A stretch of 64,000 nt of DNA from RBG-16-49-21 sp040768125 (lineage in GTDB: Bacteria; Spirochaetota; UBA4802; UBA5550). Each line of letters starts with the position of its first letter. Positions within the stretch are counted from its first letter, which is position 1. The notes under the pieces were generated by a model, which was given only the letters and a program-made list of their open reading frames with translations, was not told the origin of the DNA and ran no database searches. Of the stretch, positions 34,501 through 42,230 are shown in pieces. The DNA is taken from assembly GCA_040768125.1 (NCBI GenBank), contig JAXGNG010000002.1, positions 62,001 through 126,000 on the forward strand. The letters are read 5' to 3'. The position numbers and the translations under genes were made by a program.

Positions 34501-34749
34501 TCGGTGATTAACGTGTTTTCGGAAAAAACGGGCCTGGTGATACGCGCGGGTCTCCCCACCATCGTCCACGATTTCCTCCAGTCGGTCATCGATTCGATCC
34601 TGGTACTGCACAACATGATGAATGATTACGCCATCGTCATGGACACGGCCTTCTATTTCGAGAACGATAAAATCATCGGGAACCTGCTGTTCCTTCCGGA
34701 GGCCGACTCTCTGAAAATCATCGTCGAGCGCATGAGGTCGAATGTCTGA
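31576..34749 (+). CDS. cheA: CheA histidine kinase fused to a CheC/CheX-type phosphatase domain
   Basis: A 1057-residue chemotaxis kinase. Domains in order: Hpt (about 5-110, phospho-acceptor His-48 in RAAHSLKSSAAF), a P2-like region (about 170-255), dimerisation helices (about 340-400) and an ATPase domain (LLHLLRNAVDHGIE, DDGRGLN, FTPGFST, GRGVGMNVV). A CheW-like domain (about 590-725) and a proline- and lysine-rich linker follow. Residues 861-1057 are CheC-like. The phosphatase consensus [D/S]xxxExxNx22P is complete at the second site: S964, E968, N971, P994. The first site keeps Asn and Pro but has lost the Glu (LIAN). The kinase and a CheY-P phosphatase would thus be in one chain. It overlaps cheB by 8 bp. 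Confidence 0.93.
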   Translation: MAFSLGEYQDIFLEEADEQLQELNQNLLELERNPENIEIINNIFRAAHSLKSSAAFVGLNELSDLAHMMENLLQGIRDGSMAVTPEIVDVIFKCFDEIHNVIDTISSGEKPEQDLQWLINDIQAICDKTNRAAGGRSRKAAKAVAGRGGDSSLGSMLDADARRMVRRGLESGSSCCEVTVFIDPKAQMKWVKAQLVLNNLEKIGDIVATQPSIEDLSDDEMNNVVRIVMLTDSTNEEIRRAADVDLVQRIDLRALQVSQKDDKVVLKFGETESYSSDEVPARVPATNGERFSSDDLIPADSAAGGGDDEEEEYQEVLGEDVVAVRTGDRTEQERKKISVLKTVKVSIDKLDLLLNNVGELVIANSGFYKLYEEMRKISEEKSIINEFKSRMEQMSRIAKDLQSGIMKTRMVPVGQVLNRFRRLVRDLAKEFNKSANLLIKGEETELDKKVIDSIGEPLLHLLRNAVDHGIESSQEREKLGKPPVAQITLNAYQSGNQIFIEVSDDGRGLNIDHIKRKAVQLGLATPEMIAALDDAAIYDFIFTPGFSTAERVTDISGRGVGMNVVKEIVNELNGSVAIETEWGMGTRFVLSFPITLAIIPAIMVKVRKEMYAIPLSDVIETIKISQADITTIEGHEVINLRGEILSLLRLSRFIRLESGLGPDDKMPVVVVGFGNRKIGLIVDQLEGKQEIVIKSLEQNYKTVEGLAGASILGDGSICLILDISSMINKVIAEQDRVSRTEKRRVVESTEAAVEEIPQEDEPAPLPRAAAAPPPAPEKMRGVDAAPKKKEQDRVEATVTPIAGAETRRIEKGRGTGNDEQIEKRVHDALEDFRHELRDSIKSAAESGLPSDHIISSLELTREDLNEFQLIANVGAANAAESLSKIMNKRIDLSIPEVTLMPIEQIPKHIGDIDSVYMGVMMPVLGDSRGTVLFIFKEDIGFDVIDLLYGTTTSTTRQLTEDGESALQELTNIVGSSVINVFSEKTGLVIRAGLPTIVHDFLQSVIDSILVLHNMMNDYAIVMDTAFYFENDKIIGNLLFLPEADSLKIIVERMRSNV

Positions 34750-35797
34750 CGAAATCAGAGTGCTGGTGGTTGATGATTCGTCCCTTGTCAGAAAAATCAT
34801 AACCGATGAACTGGAGAAGGATCCCGGGATCAGGGTCGTGGGAGCGGCCGATAACGGCGAGATGGCCGTTCGGATGAACGAGGAGCTTGACCCTGACGTC
34901 ATCACCATGGACATAGAGATGCCGGTCCTCGACGGCCTCTCCGCCCTGCGACGGATCATCGCCGCCCACCCCAAGCCCGTCATCATGATGAGCGTCTTCA
35001 CCCAGCATGGGGCCGAGGAGACCTTCAGGGCGCTGGAATACGGCGCCGTCGATTTCATACCGAAGCCATCGTCGATGCTTTCCATGTCGGTGAAAGAAAT
35101 CGGCGAGCAGCTGAGGACCAAGGTCCGCTCGGTTTTCCGTCCCCGCGAGAAGGCGCCGTCGAAGGGGGCGGGCACGCGTCCCGTTGCCGCCGATCGGGCA
35201 AGGGAGCGCCACTTCGAACCGGGGAGCCGGAGCTCCCGTCTCGTGGGCATTGGCACTTCCACGGGGGGGCCCGCGGCGCTCATACAGATATTCAGCAGGC
35301 TTCCCATGCATTTCCCGGCGTCGGTCCTGGTGGTACAGCACATGCCGGAGGGCTTTACGAGGGCCTTCGCGGAGCGCCTTAACATGATTTCCAACCTCGC
35401 AGTGAAGGAGGCCGAGGACGGTGATTCGCTCCGGCCCGGTTGCGGATATGTCGCCCCGGGGGACCGACATATCTCCGTCGAACCAGGGGAGGGCGGGCGC
35501 ACGCTGCGCGTGTTCAGCGGGGACAAGGTATCGGGGCACAGGCCCTCGATCGACGTGCTTTTCGAATCGATGGCGAAGCACGCGGGCCGGGATTCCGTGG
35601 CGGTGATAATGACGGGCATGGGCAAGGACGGCGCCGCGGGAATCGCGCGCGTCAAGGAATCGGGGGGCCGGACCATCGCGCAGAACGAGGAAACATCGGT
35701 GGTGTACGGCATGAACAGGGTGGCCGTGGAAAAGGGGAAAGTCGATGATATCGTGCCTTTATCGGAAATTCCAAAAAAAATTGTTGAATATATTTAA
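34742..35797 (+). CDS. cheB: Chemoreceptor methylesterase CheB
   Basis: CheB removes methyl groups from receptor glutamates during adaptation. The 351-residue protein has an N-terminal receiver domain (VLVVDDSSLVRKI, phospho-acceptor Asp-57 in TMDIEMP). A linker of about 35 residues leads to the esterase domain with the catalytic triad Ser-173 (GTSTGGPAA), His-200 (VQHMPEGF) and Asp-296 (TGMGKDG). It starts inside the end of cheA. The methyltransferase CheR is not encoded nearby. Confidence 0.95.
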   Translation: MSDEIRVLVVDDSSLVRKIITDELEKDPGIRVVGAADNGEMAVRMNEELDPDVITMDIEMPVLDGLSALRRIIAAHPKPVIMMSVFTQHGAEETFRALEYGAVDFIPKPSSMLSMSVKEIGEQLRTKVRSVFRPREKAPSKGAGTRPVAADRARERHFEPGSRSSRLVGIGTSTGGPAALIQIFSRLPMHFPASVLVVQHMPEGFTRAFAERLNMISNLAVKEAEDGDSLRPGCGYVAPGDRHISVEPGEGGRTLRVFSGDKVSGHRPSIDVLFESMAKHAGRDSVAVIMTGMGKDGAAGIARVKESGGRTIAQNEETSVVYGMNRVAVEKGKVDDIVPLSEIPKKIVEYI

Positions 35798-35811
35798 CAC
35801 AATGCTTTAAT
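35784..35811 (+). promoter_or_regulatory. Possible internal promoter before cheY
   Basis: TTGAAT (35784-35789), a 16-bp spacer and TTTAAT (35806-35811) overlap the end of cheB. They could give cheY extra, independent transcription, which is plausible since CheY is needed in excess over CheA. Confidence 0.4.
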
Positions 35812-35845
35812 ATGACCACAATTGGTCCGTGTGTATTAAGCGGAA

Positions 35846-35910
35846 AATGATACTTCGCTGGTAATCCCGCCGCGACGGAGCGCGGTGATAATTGAGGAGA
35901 CAGTATCATT
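35846..35910 (+). promoter_or_regulatory. Structured leader upstream of cheY
   Basis: AATGATACT (35846-35854) and its exact complement AGTATCATT (35902-35910) can close a 9-bp stem around an inner CCGCG/CGCGG hairpin. The element lies 54 bp before the cheY ATG. No known riboswitch is recognised. Confidence 0.35.
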
Positions 35911-35963
35911 GTAAGCCTTGCGCGTTCAGGCCGTAACGATGAATCGGTAAATGGAGTAGGTTC

Positions 35964-36323
35964 ATGGCGACCATTCTTATTGTTGATGATGCGAAATTCA
36001 TGAGGACGCTCGTCAAGGACGCGCTGGTTCCCGCTGGTCACGAAATAATCGGCGAGGCTGAAAACGGGAACGAGGCAATCCTGCTCTATAAAAAACTGAA
36101 GCCCGACCTCGTCACGATGGACATCACGATGAGGGAGAAGGACGGTATCGAGGCCGCGGAAGAAATACTGAAGACCGATACCAACGCGCGAATTATAATG
36201 GTCACGGCCCTGGGCCAGGAGAATCTCCTGACCAAGGCAATCAAGCTCGGCGTGAAGGATTTCGTCGTGAAACCGTTCCCGCCGGAACGCCTGCAGAAAG
36301 CGGCGGAGAAGGCCCTGGCCTGA
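35964..36323 (+). CDS. cheY: Chemotaxis response regulator CheY
   Basis: A 119-residue single-domain receiver. It has the acidic pair (IVDDAKFMR), phospho-acceptor Asp-53 (VTMDITM), the Thr of MVTALGQ and the Lys of VVKPFPPE. CheY-P binds the flagellar switch to set rotation direction. Instead of the usual Pro after the phosphorylation loop Met (M-P-x-x-D-G) it has Arg (MREKDG), a mild departure. It is separated from cheB by 166 bp, and a good terminator follows, so it ends the chemotaxis cluster. Confidence 0.95.
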   Translation: MATILIVDDAKFMRTLVKDALVPAGHEIIGEAENGNEAILLYKKLKPDLVTMDITMREKDGIEAAEEILKTDTNARIIMVTALGQENLLTKAIKLGVKDFVVKPFPPERLQKAAEKALA

Positions 36324-36360
36324 GCACCCGCCTGTCAGTTGCCCCGCCGGTCGTGGAAGG

Positions 36361-36388
36361 AACCCCTGCTTCTCGAGGGGTTTTTTTT
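36361..36388 (+). terminator. Rho-independent terminator after cheY
   Basis: Stem AACCCCT/AGGGGTT with an 8-nt loop is directly followed by a run of T residues (eight in a row). It ends the chemotaxis transcript and isolates it from scpA. Confidence 0.85.
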
Positions 36389-36414
36389 AATCCCGGGAAC
36401 GCGGCGTTGATGGC

Positions 36415-37224
36415 ATGGCGGGTTTCCACATGATGGGGGGCCGGGGGATGGGACCCATGAGCGAAGGCGAAGTAACAAACGAACACGCTTCCCCGTCGGA
36501 GGGAGAGGCCAGCCCGATCATCCACATCGAGAATTTCGACGGTCCCCTCGACCTCCTCTGGGACCTCATTAAGAAATCGAAAATTGACGTCACGGAGATC
36601 ACCATCTCGCATATCACGGAACAGTACCTGGGTTACCTGAAACTGATGGAAAAGCTGAACGTGAGGATCGCGACGGATTTCATCAGGATGGCCTCCGAAC
36701 TGCTCTTTTACAAGAGCTGCGCGCTTCTCCCTTCGGCCTCGATCGAGGACGAATATTTCGTTCCTCCGCTTCCCCCCGAACTTGTGCAGAAGCTTCTGGA
36801 ATTCAAGAAATTCCAGATCGCGGCCCGGGGGCTCCTCAGGGAATACGAGGCAAGCGGTGATATCCTCTGTCGCGAGAATCCCGTTGAGGATATCATCGAG
36901 ATCGATGATTTTGGCGAGGTTTCCCTCTTTGATCTCCTCCGGGCCTTTGCGGGAGTGTTGGAGGCCCAGAGGGCGGAGGAGGAACGAGAAATAATATTTG
37001 ACGAGATTCTCGTCAGTGACAGGATTGATTATATCAAGGCATTGATTTCCAGTAAAGAGGTGGTTCATTTCCCCGATATCTTCACCGCCAGGCCGTCAAG
37101 GATGGAGATCGTGGTGACCTTCATGGCGATTCTCGAGATGGCCAGGACGAGGATCATCAGGCTGCTCCAGCACCGGACCTTCGGCGTTATACGGATCGTT
37201 CGGCACAACGCCGCTGCCTCCTGA
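36415..37224 (+). CDS. scpA: Segregation and condensation protein ScpA
   Basis: ScpA is the kleisin that bridges SMC heads and, with ScpB, organises and segregates the chromosome. The protein matches the family from IIHIENFDGPLDLLWDLIKK onward, through ATDFIRMASELLFYKSCALLP, to a C-terminal winged-helix part that ends with MARTRIIRLLQHRTFGVI. The N-terminal 30-35 residues are poor in conserved sequence. The start may be the ATG at 36415 or 36457; no strong ribosome binding site decides. It is followed 93 bp later by scpB. Confidence 0.93.
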   Translation: MAGFHMMGGRGMGPMSEGEVTNEHASPSEGEASPIIHIENFDGPLDLLWDLIKKSKIDVTEITISHITEQYLGYLKLMEKLNVRIATDFIRMASELLFYKSCALLPSASIEDEYFVPPLPPELVQKLLEFKKFQIAARGLLREYEASGDILCRENPVEDIIEIDDFGEVSLFDLLRAFAGVLEAQRAEEEREIIFDEILVSDRIDYIKALISSKEVVHFPDIFTARPSRMEIVVTFMAILEMARTRIIRLLQHRTFGVIRIVRHNAAAS

Positions 37225-37317
37225 AAGGGGGGCGCGGGGGGGGGGGGAAGAACAGCCGCCACCGGTAATGATAGACCCGCCACCCACCGGGGAGGGCGAA
37301 TCAAACCCAGAGGTGAC

Positions 37318-37926
37318 ATGGCAGCGCTACAGGATGATGTCGTGGACGTCGACGGCCAGGAAACTATCGCGGAGGAGGCCCACGAGGGCGACGATGTCTC
37401 GATAAAGGGGCTTCTCGAGGCCGTGCTTTTTTTAAGCAACGAGCCCGTCCCCCTTTCCTTTTTCGTGAAGCAGTTTTCAATCGACGCGACCCATGCGAAG
37501 ATCATTCTCGATTCGATCGTCGACGAGTTCGAGGAACGCGACGGCGGGATCAAGCTTCAGGAGATCGCCAGGGGATACCAGTTCGTCACCAATCCCCGCT
37601 ACGGCGAGCAGATCCGCGGCGTCATGGGAATCCGGAAGCGCGAGGGGCTCTCGAAGAGCATGCTCGAAACGCTCGCGATAATCGCCTACAAGCAGCCCAT
37701 CGTCCTCGCGGAAATCGACGAGCTTCGGGGCGTCTCCTCCCGCCCGATGGTGGTGAAGCTCATGGAGCGCAATCTCGTGAAGCCCACGGGACGCAAGGAG
37801 ATCCCGGGCCGCCCCCTTTCCTACGGGACCACCAACGAATTCCTCCGGTGCTTCGGCCTGAACCGCCTGTCGGACCTTCCGAAGATATCGGAGATCAAGG
37901 AGTTCTCGGTCAACTGGGATGAGTAA
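37318..37926 (+). CDS. scpB: Segregation and condensation protein ScpB
   Basis: The 202-residue partner of ScpA, made of two winged-helix domains. Family blocks are LLEAVLFLSNEPV, RGYQFVTNP, LSKSMLETLAIIAYKQPI and the nearly invariant GRPLSYGTTNEFLRCFGL. It overlaps pheA by 8 bp, so chromosome-segregation and aromatic-amino-acid genes share a transcript. The intergenic stretch before it contains a G10 run (around 37238). Confidence 0.95.
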   Translation: MAALQDDVVDVDGQETIAEEAHEGDDVSIKGLLEAVLFLSNEPVPLSFFVKQFSIDATHAKIILDSIVDEFEERDGGIKLQEIARGYQFVTNPRYGEQIRGVMGIRKREGLSKSMLETLAIIAYKQPIVLAEIDELRGVSSRPMVVKLMERNLVKPTGRKEIPGRPLSYGTTNEFLRCFGLNRLSDLPKISEIKEFSVNWDE

Positions 37927-38968
37927 AAAGGAAGAACTTGAAAAGCTCGACAGGGAAATCCTCAGGCTTATTTCTCGGAGGGCCGGGCTCTATGTCGAGG
38001 CGTTGAGAAACCTGCCTCCGGAGGAGGCCTTTGATGCCGGCCACCGCGGACGCACCTTCGCGCTTATCGACGAAACGGACGCGTCGCCTCTTACCCCTGA
38101 AATAATGAAGAGGCTGTACCTCGAGATTTTTTCCGGCTGCCTCGCCGCCGTGTCGCCGGTCACCGTTGCCTTCCTCGGCCCCGAGGGGACCTTCACCGGC
38201 ATTGCCGTTCACGAGTTTCTCGGCGAATCGATAGTGGCATTGCCCCAGCGCACCATCCAGGACGTGTTCAGGCAGGTGGAGTCGGGGGCCGCGCGTTTCG
38301 GAGTGGTACCCGTGGAGAACAGCACCGAGGGCTCCGTGACCTACACCCTCGACGAGCTTGTCGAGACGGACCTGCAGATACTTTCCGAGCGTTATGTCAG
38401 GATCACCTACAGCCTTCTCTCGCGCGAACAGGAGAGCGCGTCGATTAGGAAGGTGTACAGTCATCCCCAGTCCCTGGGCCAGTGCAAGGGGTGGCTCCGA
38501 GCCAACCTGCCGGGTGCGGCGATGGAAGCGGTCGACTCGACGTCCACGGCGGCTGAAATGGCCTCCCGGGAGGATGGTTCCGCCGCCATCGCGTCATCGA
38601 ACGCCGGGGCGCTCTATGGCCTCACTACCCTGGCCACGATGCTCGAGGATTCGCGGCAGAACTATACGCGGTTTTTCCTCATGGGGAAAGGCTCCCCGGC
38701 CCCCACGGGGAGCGACAAGACTTCCATCGTGTGCGCAGTGCAGGACCGTCCCGGCGCCCTCCTCGCGCTCCTTGCCCCTTTCAGCGACGCCGGCATAAAC
38801 ATGATGAGGATTGAATCGCGGCCCGACAAGAAGAAGATGTGGGAGTATATTTTCTTCATTGATTTCGGGGGCCATCGCGATGATTCCCTGGTCAGGGACG
38901 CCCTTGGAAAAATGCGGCGCGAGACGGTCTTTCTGAAGATTCTCGGTTCCTACCCCGCGGGGGGGTGA
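37919..38968 (+). CDS. pheA: Bifunctional chorismate mutase/prephenate dehydratase
   Basis: Commits chorismate to phenylalanine. The 349-residue P-protein has an N-terminal AroQ chorismate mutase helix region (about 1-80, MSKKEELEKLDREILRLISR). A prephenate dehydratase domain follows (VAFLGPEGTFTGIAVHEF, then VPVENSTEGSV and the catalytic QNYTRFFLMG). The C-terminal ACT domain (about 270-345, DRPGALLALLAPFSDAGIN then IESRP) binds phenylalanine for feedback control. It overlaps scpB upstream and precedes tyrA. Confidence 0.95.
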   Translation: MSKKEELEKLDREILRLISRRAGLYVEALRNLPPEEAFDAGHRGRTFALIDETDASPLTPEIMKRLYLEIFSGCLAAVSPVTVAFLGPEGTFTGIAVHEFLGESIVALPQRTIQDVFRQVESGAARFGVVPVENSTEGSVTYTLDELVETDLQILSERYVRITYSLLSREQESASIRKVYSHPQSLGQCKGWLRANLPGAAMEAVDSTSTAAEMASREDGSAAIASSNAGALYGLTTLATMLEDSRQNYTRFFLMGKGSPAPTGSDKTSIVCAVQDRPGALLALLAPFSDAGINMMRIESRPDKKKMWEYIFFIDFGGHRDDSLVRDALGKMRRETVFLKILGSYPAGG

Positions 38969-39011
38969 GGCGGATGCGAAGAAACCGGGGCTGCGGTGCG
39001 GGGTGAGGATC

Positions 39012-39884
39012 ATGTTTGAGCATATAGCGGTATTCGGTCTGGGCCTCCTCGGGGGATCGGTATGCAGGGGGGTGAGGCGGAGATACCCCGGTGTGCGTCT
39101 CTCGGCCTTCGGGAGGAGCGGGGCGCGACTTGAAGCGGCGCTGCGCGAGGGCACCATAGACGCGGCGGGGGAAATCGAATCGGCCTCACTCATGGGCGTG
39201 GACCTCGCCATCGTGTCGACCCCCGTGGAGGCATCCATGGAAATCATCTCCCGCATCCTTTCGGACCCTGAGCTAGGCCCGACCGCCCTGGTCATTGACG
39301 TGGGAAGCGTGAAGGACGCGGTGGTGCGGTCGGCGCGGTCCCACGAGCGCTCATCACAGTTCATCGGCTGCCACCCCATGGCGGGATCGGAAAAAATGGG
39401 ATACATGAACAGCAGCGAGGACCTTTTCGAAGGGGCTTCCGTCATCATCACGCCCCACCGGGATAACCGGGAGGGTGATGTCGGTGCGGTGCGGGAATTC
39501 TGGGAATCCCTGGGGGCCCTGACGGCCGTCGTGCCCGCCGATACGCATGACCTGATCGTTTCATGCACGAGCCATCTTCCCCACATGGTCGCCGCCGCAC
39601 TGGTGCGGGTCATCGACGAGAGCCTCCGGCAAGGCGGGATGCCGGAGCGCGTTGACCTGTTCATAGGCGGGGGGTTCCGGGACACCACCCGCGTCGCCTC
39701 GGGATCGCCGGAGATGTGGCGGGATATTTCGGCGCTGAACCGGGAGAACATCATGTCCGCAGTTGACAGGATGATCGACGAGCTGGCGCTTCTTAAAAAG
39801 CTGATGGAAGAGGACCCCTCCCGTTCGGATGCGGTCGGAGGGTATCTCGAGGCGGCAAAAGCCGCAAGGGACGGGCTTCTGTGA
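39012..39884 (+). CDS. tyrA: Prephenate dehydrogenase
   Basis: Oxidises prephenate for tyrosine synthesis with NAD(P). The N-terminal Rossmann motif is IAVFGLGLLGGSVCRGV. The conserved active-site block FIGCHPMAGSEKMGY follows, with DLFEGASVIITPH after it and CTSHLPHMVAAAL in the dimer domain. I chose the ATG at 39012 (a GGTGAGG lies just upstream); a GTG at 39003 is possible. No C-terminal ACT domain is visible, so feedback control is not by that route. The last bases overlap cmk (GTGA). Confidence 0.94.
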   Translation: MFEHIAVFGLGLLGGSVCRGVRRRYPGVRLSAFGRSGARLEAALREGTIDAAGEIESASLMGVDLAIVSTPVEASMEIISRILSDPELGPTALVIDVGSVKDAVVRSARSHERSSQFIGCHPMAGSEKMGYMNSSEDLFEGASVIITPHRDNREGDVGAVREFWESLGALTAVVPADTHDLIVSCTSHLPHMVAAALVRVIDESLRQGGMPERVDLFIGGGFRDTTRVASGSPEMWRDISALNRENIMSAVDRMIDELALLKKLMEEDPSRSDAVGGYLEAAKAARDGLL

Positions 39885-40585
39885 CGCGCATGATCGTCGC
39901 CGTGGACGGACCGGCGGGATCCGGCAAGAGCAGCGTCTCGCGCCATGTCGCCGCGAAGATGGGGCTCCGGTACATCGATTCCGGGGCAATCTACCGCGCC
40001 ATTACCCTGTTCGTCCTTACCCGTGACGGCTCAGTTGAGCGCGATTTCAAGTTCACCCCTGACATCGCCGAAGCGGACATCAAGCAGGAATTTCTACCCG
40101 ACCGTGCATGCCGCACCTGGCTCAACGGAGCTGACGTGTCGACGCGCATACGCGACGAAAAAATAACCGGCAGCATCGGCATCATCTCCGATTGCCGACC
40201 CGTGCGGGAGCACGTGAATGGGCTCCTGCGCGGCTGGGCGAGGGAGTCGTCGGTCATCATGGACGGCCGCGATATCGGCACCGTGGTGTTTCCCTTCGCC
40301 GACCTCAAGATATACCTGGACGCGTCGCCCGAGGTGAGGGCCCTGCGGCGCGTTAATGAATATCGGGAACTGGGAAAAAATGTTGACGAAAAACTCATCA
40401 AAAAACAGATTATACTGCGGGACGAGCAGGATACCCGGCGTCCCTTCGGCGCCCTGGTCCGCGCCCCTGACGCGCTCGCCATTGACACGTCCCGCATGAC
40501 GATGGACCAGGTGATTGAGAGAATCAGCCAGGAGATTATTATCAGGATGGAGCGCCATGGAGCCGCACACCCAGGAAATGAATGA
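39881..40585 (+). CDS. cmk: Cytidylate kinase
   Basis: Phosphorylates CMP and dCMP, recycling pyrimidine nucleotides. The 234-residue protein has the Walker A GPAGSGKSSVSRHVA, YIDSGAIYRAITL, and the late motif VIMDGRDIGTVVFPFADLKI, all family signatures. The start is the GTG at 39881, overlapping the tyrA stop, or the ATG at 39890. Its 3' end overlaps the start of rpsA by 29 bp; cmk-rpsA is a widely conserved pair. Confidence 0.95.
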   Translation: MTRMIVAVDGPAGSGKSSVSRHVAAKMGLRYIDSGAIYRAITLFVLTRDGSVERDFKFTPDIAEADIKQEFLPDRACRTWLNGADVSTRIRDEKITGSIGIISDCRPVREHVNGLLRGWARESSVIMDGRDIGTVVFPFADLKIYLDASPEVRALRRVNEYRELGKNVDEKLIKKQIILRDEQDTRRPFGALVRAPDALAIDTSRMTMDQVIERISQEIIIRMERHGAAHPGNE

Positions 40586-42227
40586 GCAGATCGACATGGA
40601 ACATGTCGCGGATTCCGCCGGCGAGGACATACGCCCGGGCATGATCGTTCAGGGTGAAATCGTGACCATGGACCAGGAGTATGCCTACGTGAACGTGGGG
40701 ACCAAGACCGACGGCCGCATACCAATCCATGAATTCGATGAGCCCCCCGCCCTGGGAAGCGTGGTGCCCGTGATGCTCATGAAGAACGGGACCGTTGACG
40801 GAATGCACCAGTATTCCGTGAAGTCGGCCGCCCTTGAGACGAACTGGAAGCGTTTCCTTGAAAAACACCAGGAGGGGGAAAAGATCGTTGAGGGAAGGAT
40901 CACGAGTTCCGTAGATAAAGGAAAGATCGTCGATTGCGGCGGTGTCCAGGCATTTCTTCCTTTTTCCCTGAGCGCGGACCTCAAGGGCCGTTCCTCCTCG
41001 AACGAGGATTACCAGTTCGTTATACACAGTATCGACAAGAAGAAAAAGAACGTGGTGCTTTCCCGCAAGGATTATCTTGAAGGGGAGCTCGAGGCCCGGT
41101 GGGACGCCTTTACCTCCCGCTACAAGCCCGGGGACCGCGTCAACGGCGTGGGCGTGAAGTACGTTGAATTCGGAATATTCGTACGCGTCGAGGGCCTTGA
41201 CGCACTCCTCCACCGCAACGACATGTCATGGAAAAAGGTGTTCAAGCAGAGGAAGGTGCTGAAGCTCGGCGTGGACCAGGAGTTCCTCATCCTTGATATC
41301 AATCGCGGGGAGAGGAAGATTTCCCTGGGCCTCAAACAGCTGGTCGATGACCCCTGGCTTACCATCAGCGAGCGCTACCATCCGGGTGACCGCGTTGCCG
41401 GAAAGGTCGTTACCCTGACCGGCCACGGGGCATTCGTGGAGATCGATGACGGCATCGAGGGCTTCGTGGGAAACCAGGATCTTTCCTGGAGCAAGAGCGG
41501 CGTCAACGTCAAGGACGTGCTTCACAAGGGGGAGACCGCGGAATTCATGGTCCTCGACATCAACCAGGAAGGCCGGAGGCTCTCACTGGGATACAAGCAG
41601 CTCATGCCGAACCCCTGGGACACCGCCGAGGAGCGTTTTCCCGTCGGTTCGGTACACAGGAAAAAAATAAAGAAGATCGTAAAGTTCGGCATGTTCGTTG
41701 AGCTTGATGACGAGATCGACGGTCTCGTGCACCTTTCCGACATCACCTGGGAGGGGAACCTCAAAAGCGTGCCCGACGGCTATGCCGCGGGCGACGAGGT
41801 GGAGATCAAGATTCTCGAGGTCAACCGCCAGGATATGAAGATCGGCTGCGGGATCAAGCAGCTGGGCAGGTCCCCCTGGGAGATGATCAGGGAAAAGTAC
41901 CCGCCGCGCTCCCGCGTCGAGGGCGTCGTTTCCGGGATTACCTCCTTCGGGGTGTTCGTGAAGCTCGAGGATAACATCGAAGGGCTTGTGCACATATCAG
42001 AGGTGGCGCGGAAGAGAGTCGAGAACATCGAGGAGCATTTCAAGATCGGGGATCCCGTGGGGGTCGTGGTCCTCGATGTCGATGTCGCGAAACAGCGCCT
42101 TTCACTCAGCATAAAATCGTACGACGCGGTGACCGAAAAAGAGGAGCTGGACAGGGTGATGAAGGGGACCCGCCCCCGCACCGTGACCCTGGGAGACATG
42201 GTGAATATTAACCTGGAGAATAAATAG
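40557..42227 (+). CDS. rpsA: 30S ribosomal protein S1
   Basis: S1 helps the 30S subunit bind and unfold mRNA. I chose the ATG at 40557 (ribosome binding site GGATGGAG upstream), giving 556 residues. Six S1 RNA-binding repeats are visible; their starts include RPGMIVQGEI, EGEKIVEGRI, PGDRVNGVGV, PGDRVAGKVV, GSVHRKKIKK and RSRVEGVVSG. Later repeats keep the FGxFVxL(E/D) pattern best (FGMFVELDDEIDGLVHLSDI, FGVFVKLEDNIEGLVHISEV). The N-terminal two are more divergent and serve ribosome binding in the family. Confidence 0.95.
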   Translation: MEPHTQEMNEQIDMEHVADSAGEDIRPGMIVQGEIVTMDQEYAYVNVGTKTDGRIPIHEFDEPPALGSVVPVMLMKNGTVDGMHQYSVKSAALETNWKRFLEKHQEGEKIVEGRITSSVDKGKIVDCGGVQAFLPFSLSADLKGRSSSNEDYQFVIHSIDKKKKNVVLSRKDYLEGELEARWDAFTSRYKPGDRVNGVGVKYVEFGIFVRVEGLDALLHRNDMSWKKVFKQRKVLKLGVDQEFLILDINRGERKISLGLKQLVDDPWLTISERYHPGDRVAGKVVTLTGHGAFVEIDDGIEGFVGNQDLSWSKSGVNVKDVLHKGETAEFMVLDINQEGRRLSLGYKQLMPNPWDTAEERFPVGSVHRKKIKKIVKFGMFVELDDEIDGLVHLSDITWEGNLKSVPDGYAAGDEVEIKILEVNRQDMKIGCGIKQLGRSPWEMIREKYPPRSRVEGVVSGITSFGVFVKLEDNIEGLVHISEVARKRVENIEEHFKIGDPVGVVVLDVDVAKQRLSLSIKSYDAVTEKEELDRVMKGTRPRTVTLGDMVNINLENK

Positions 42228-42230
42228 GAC

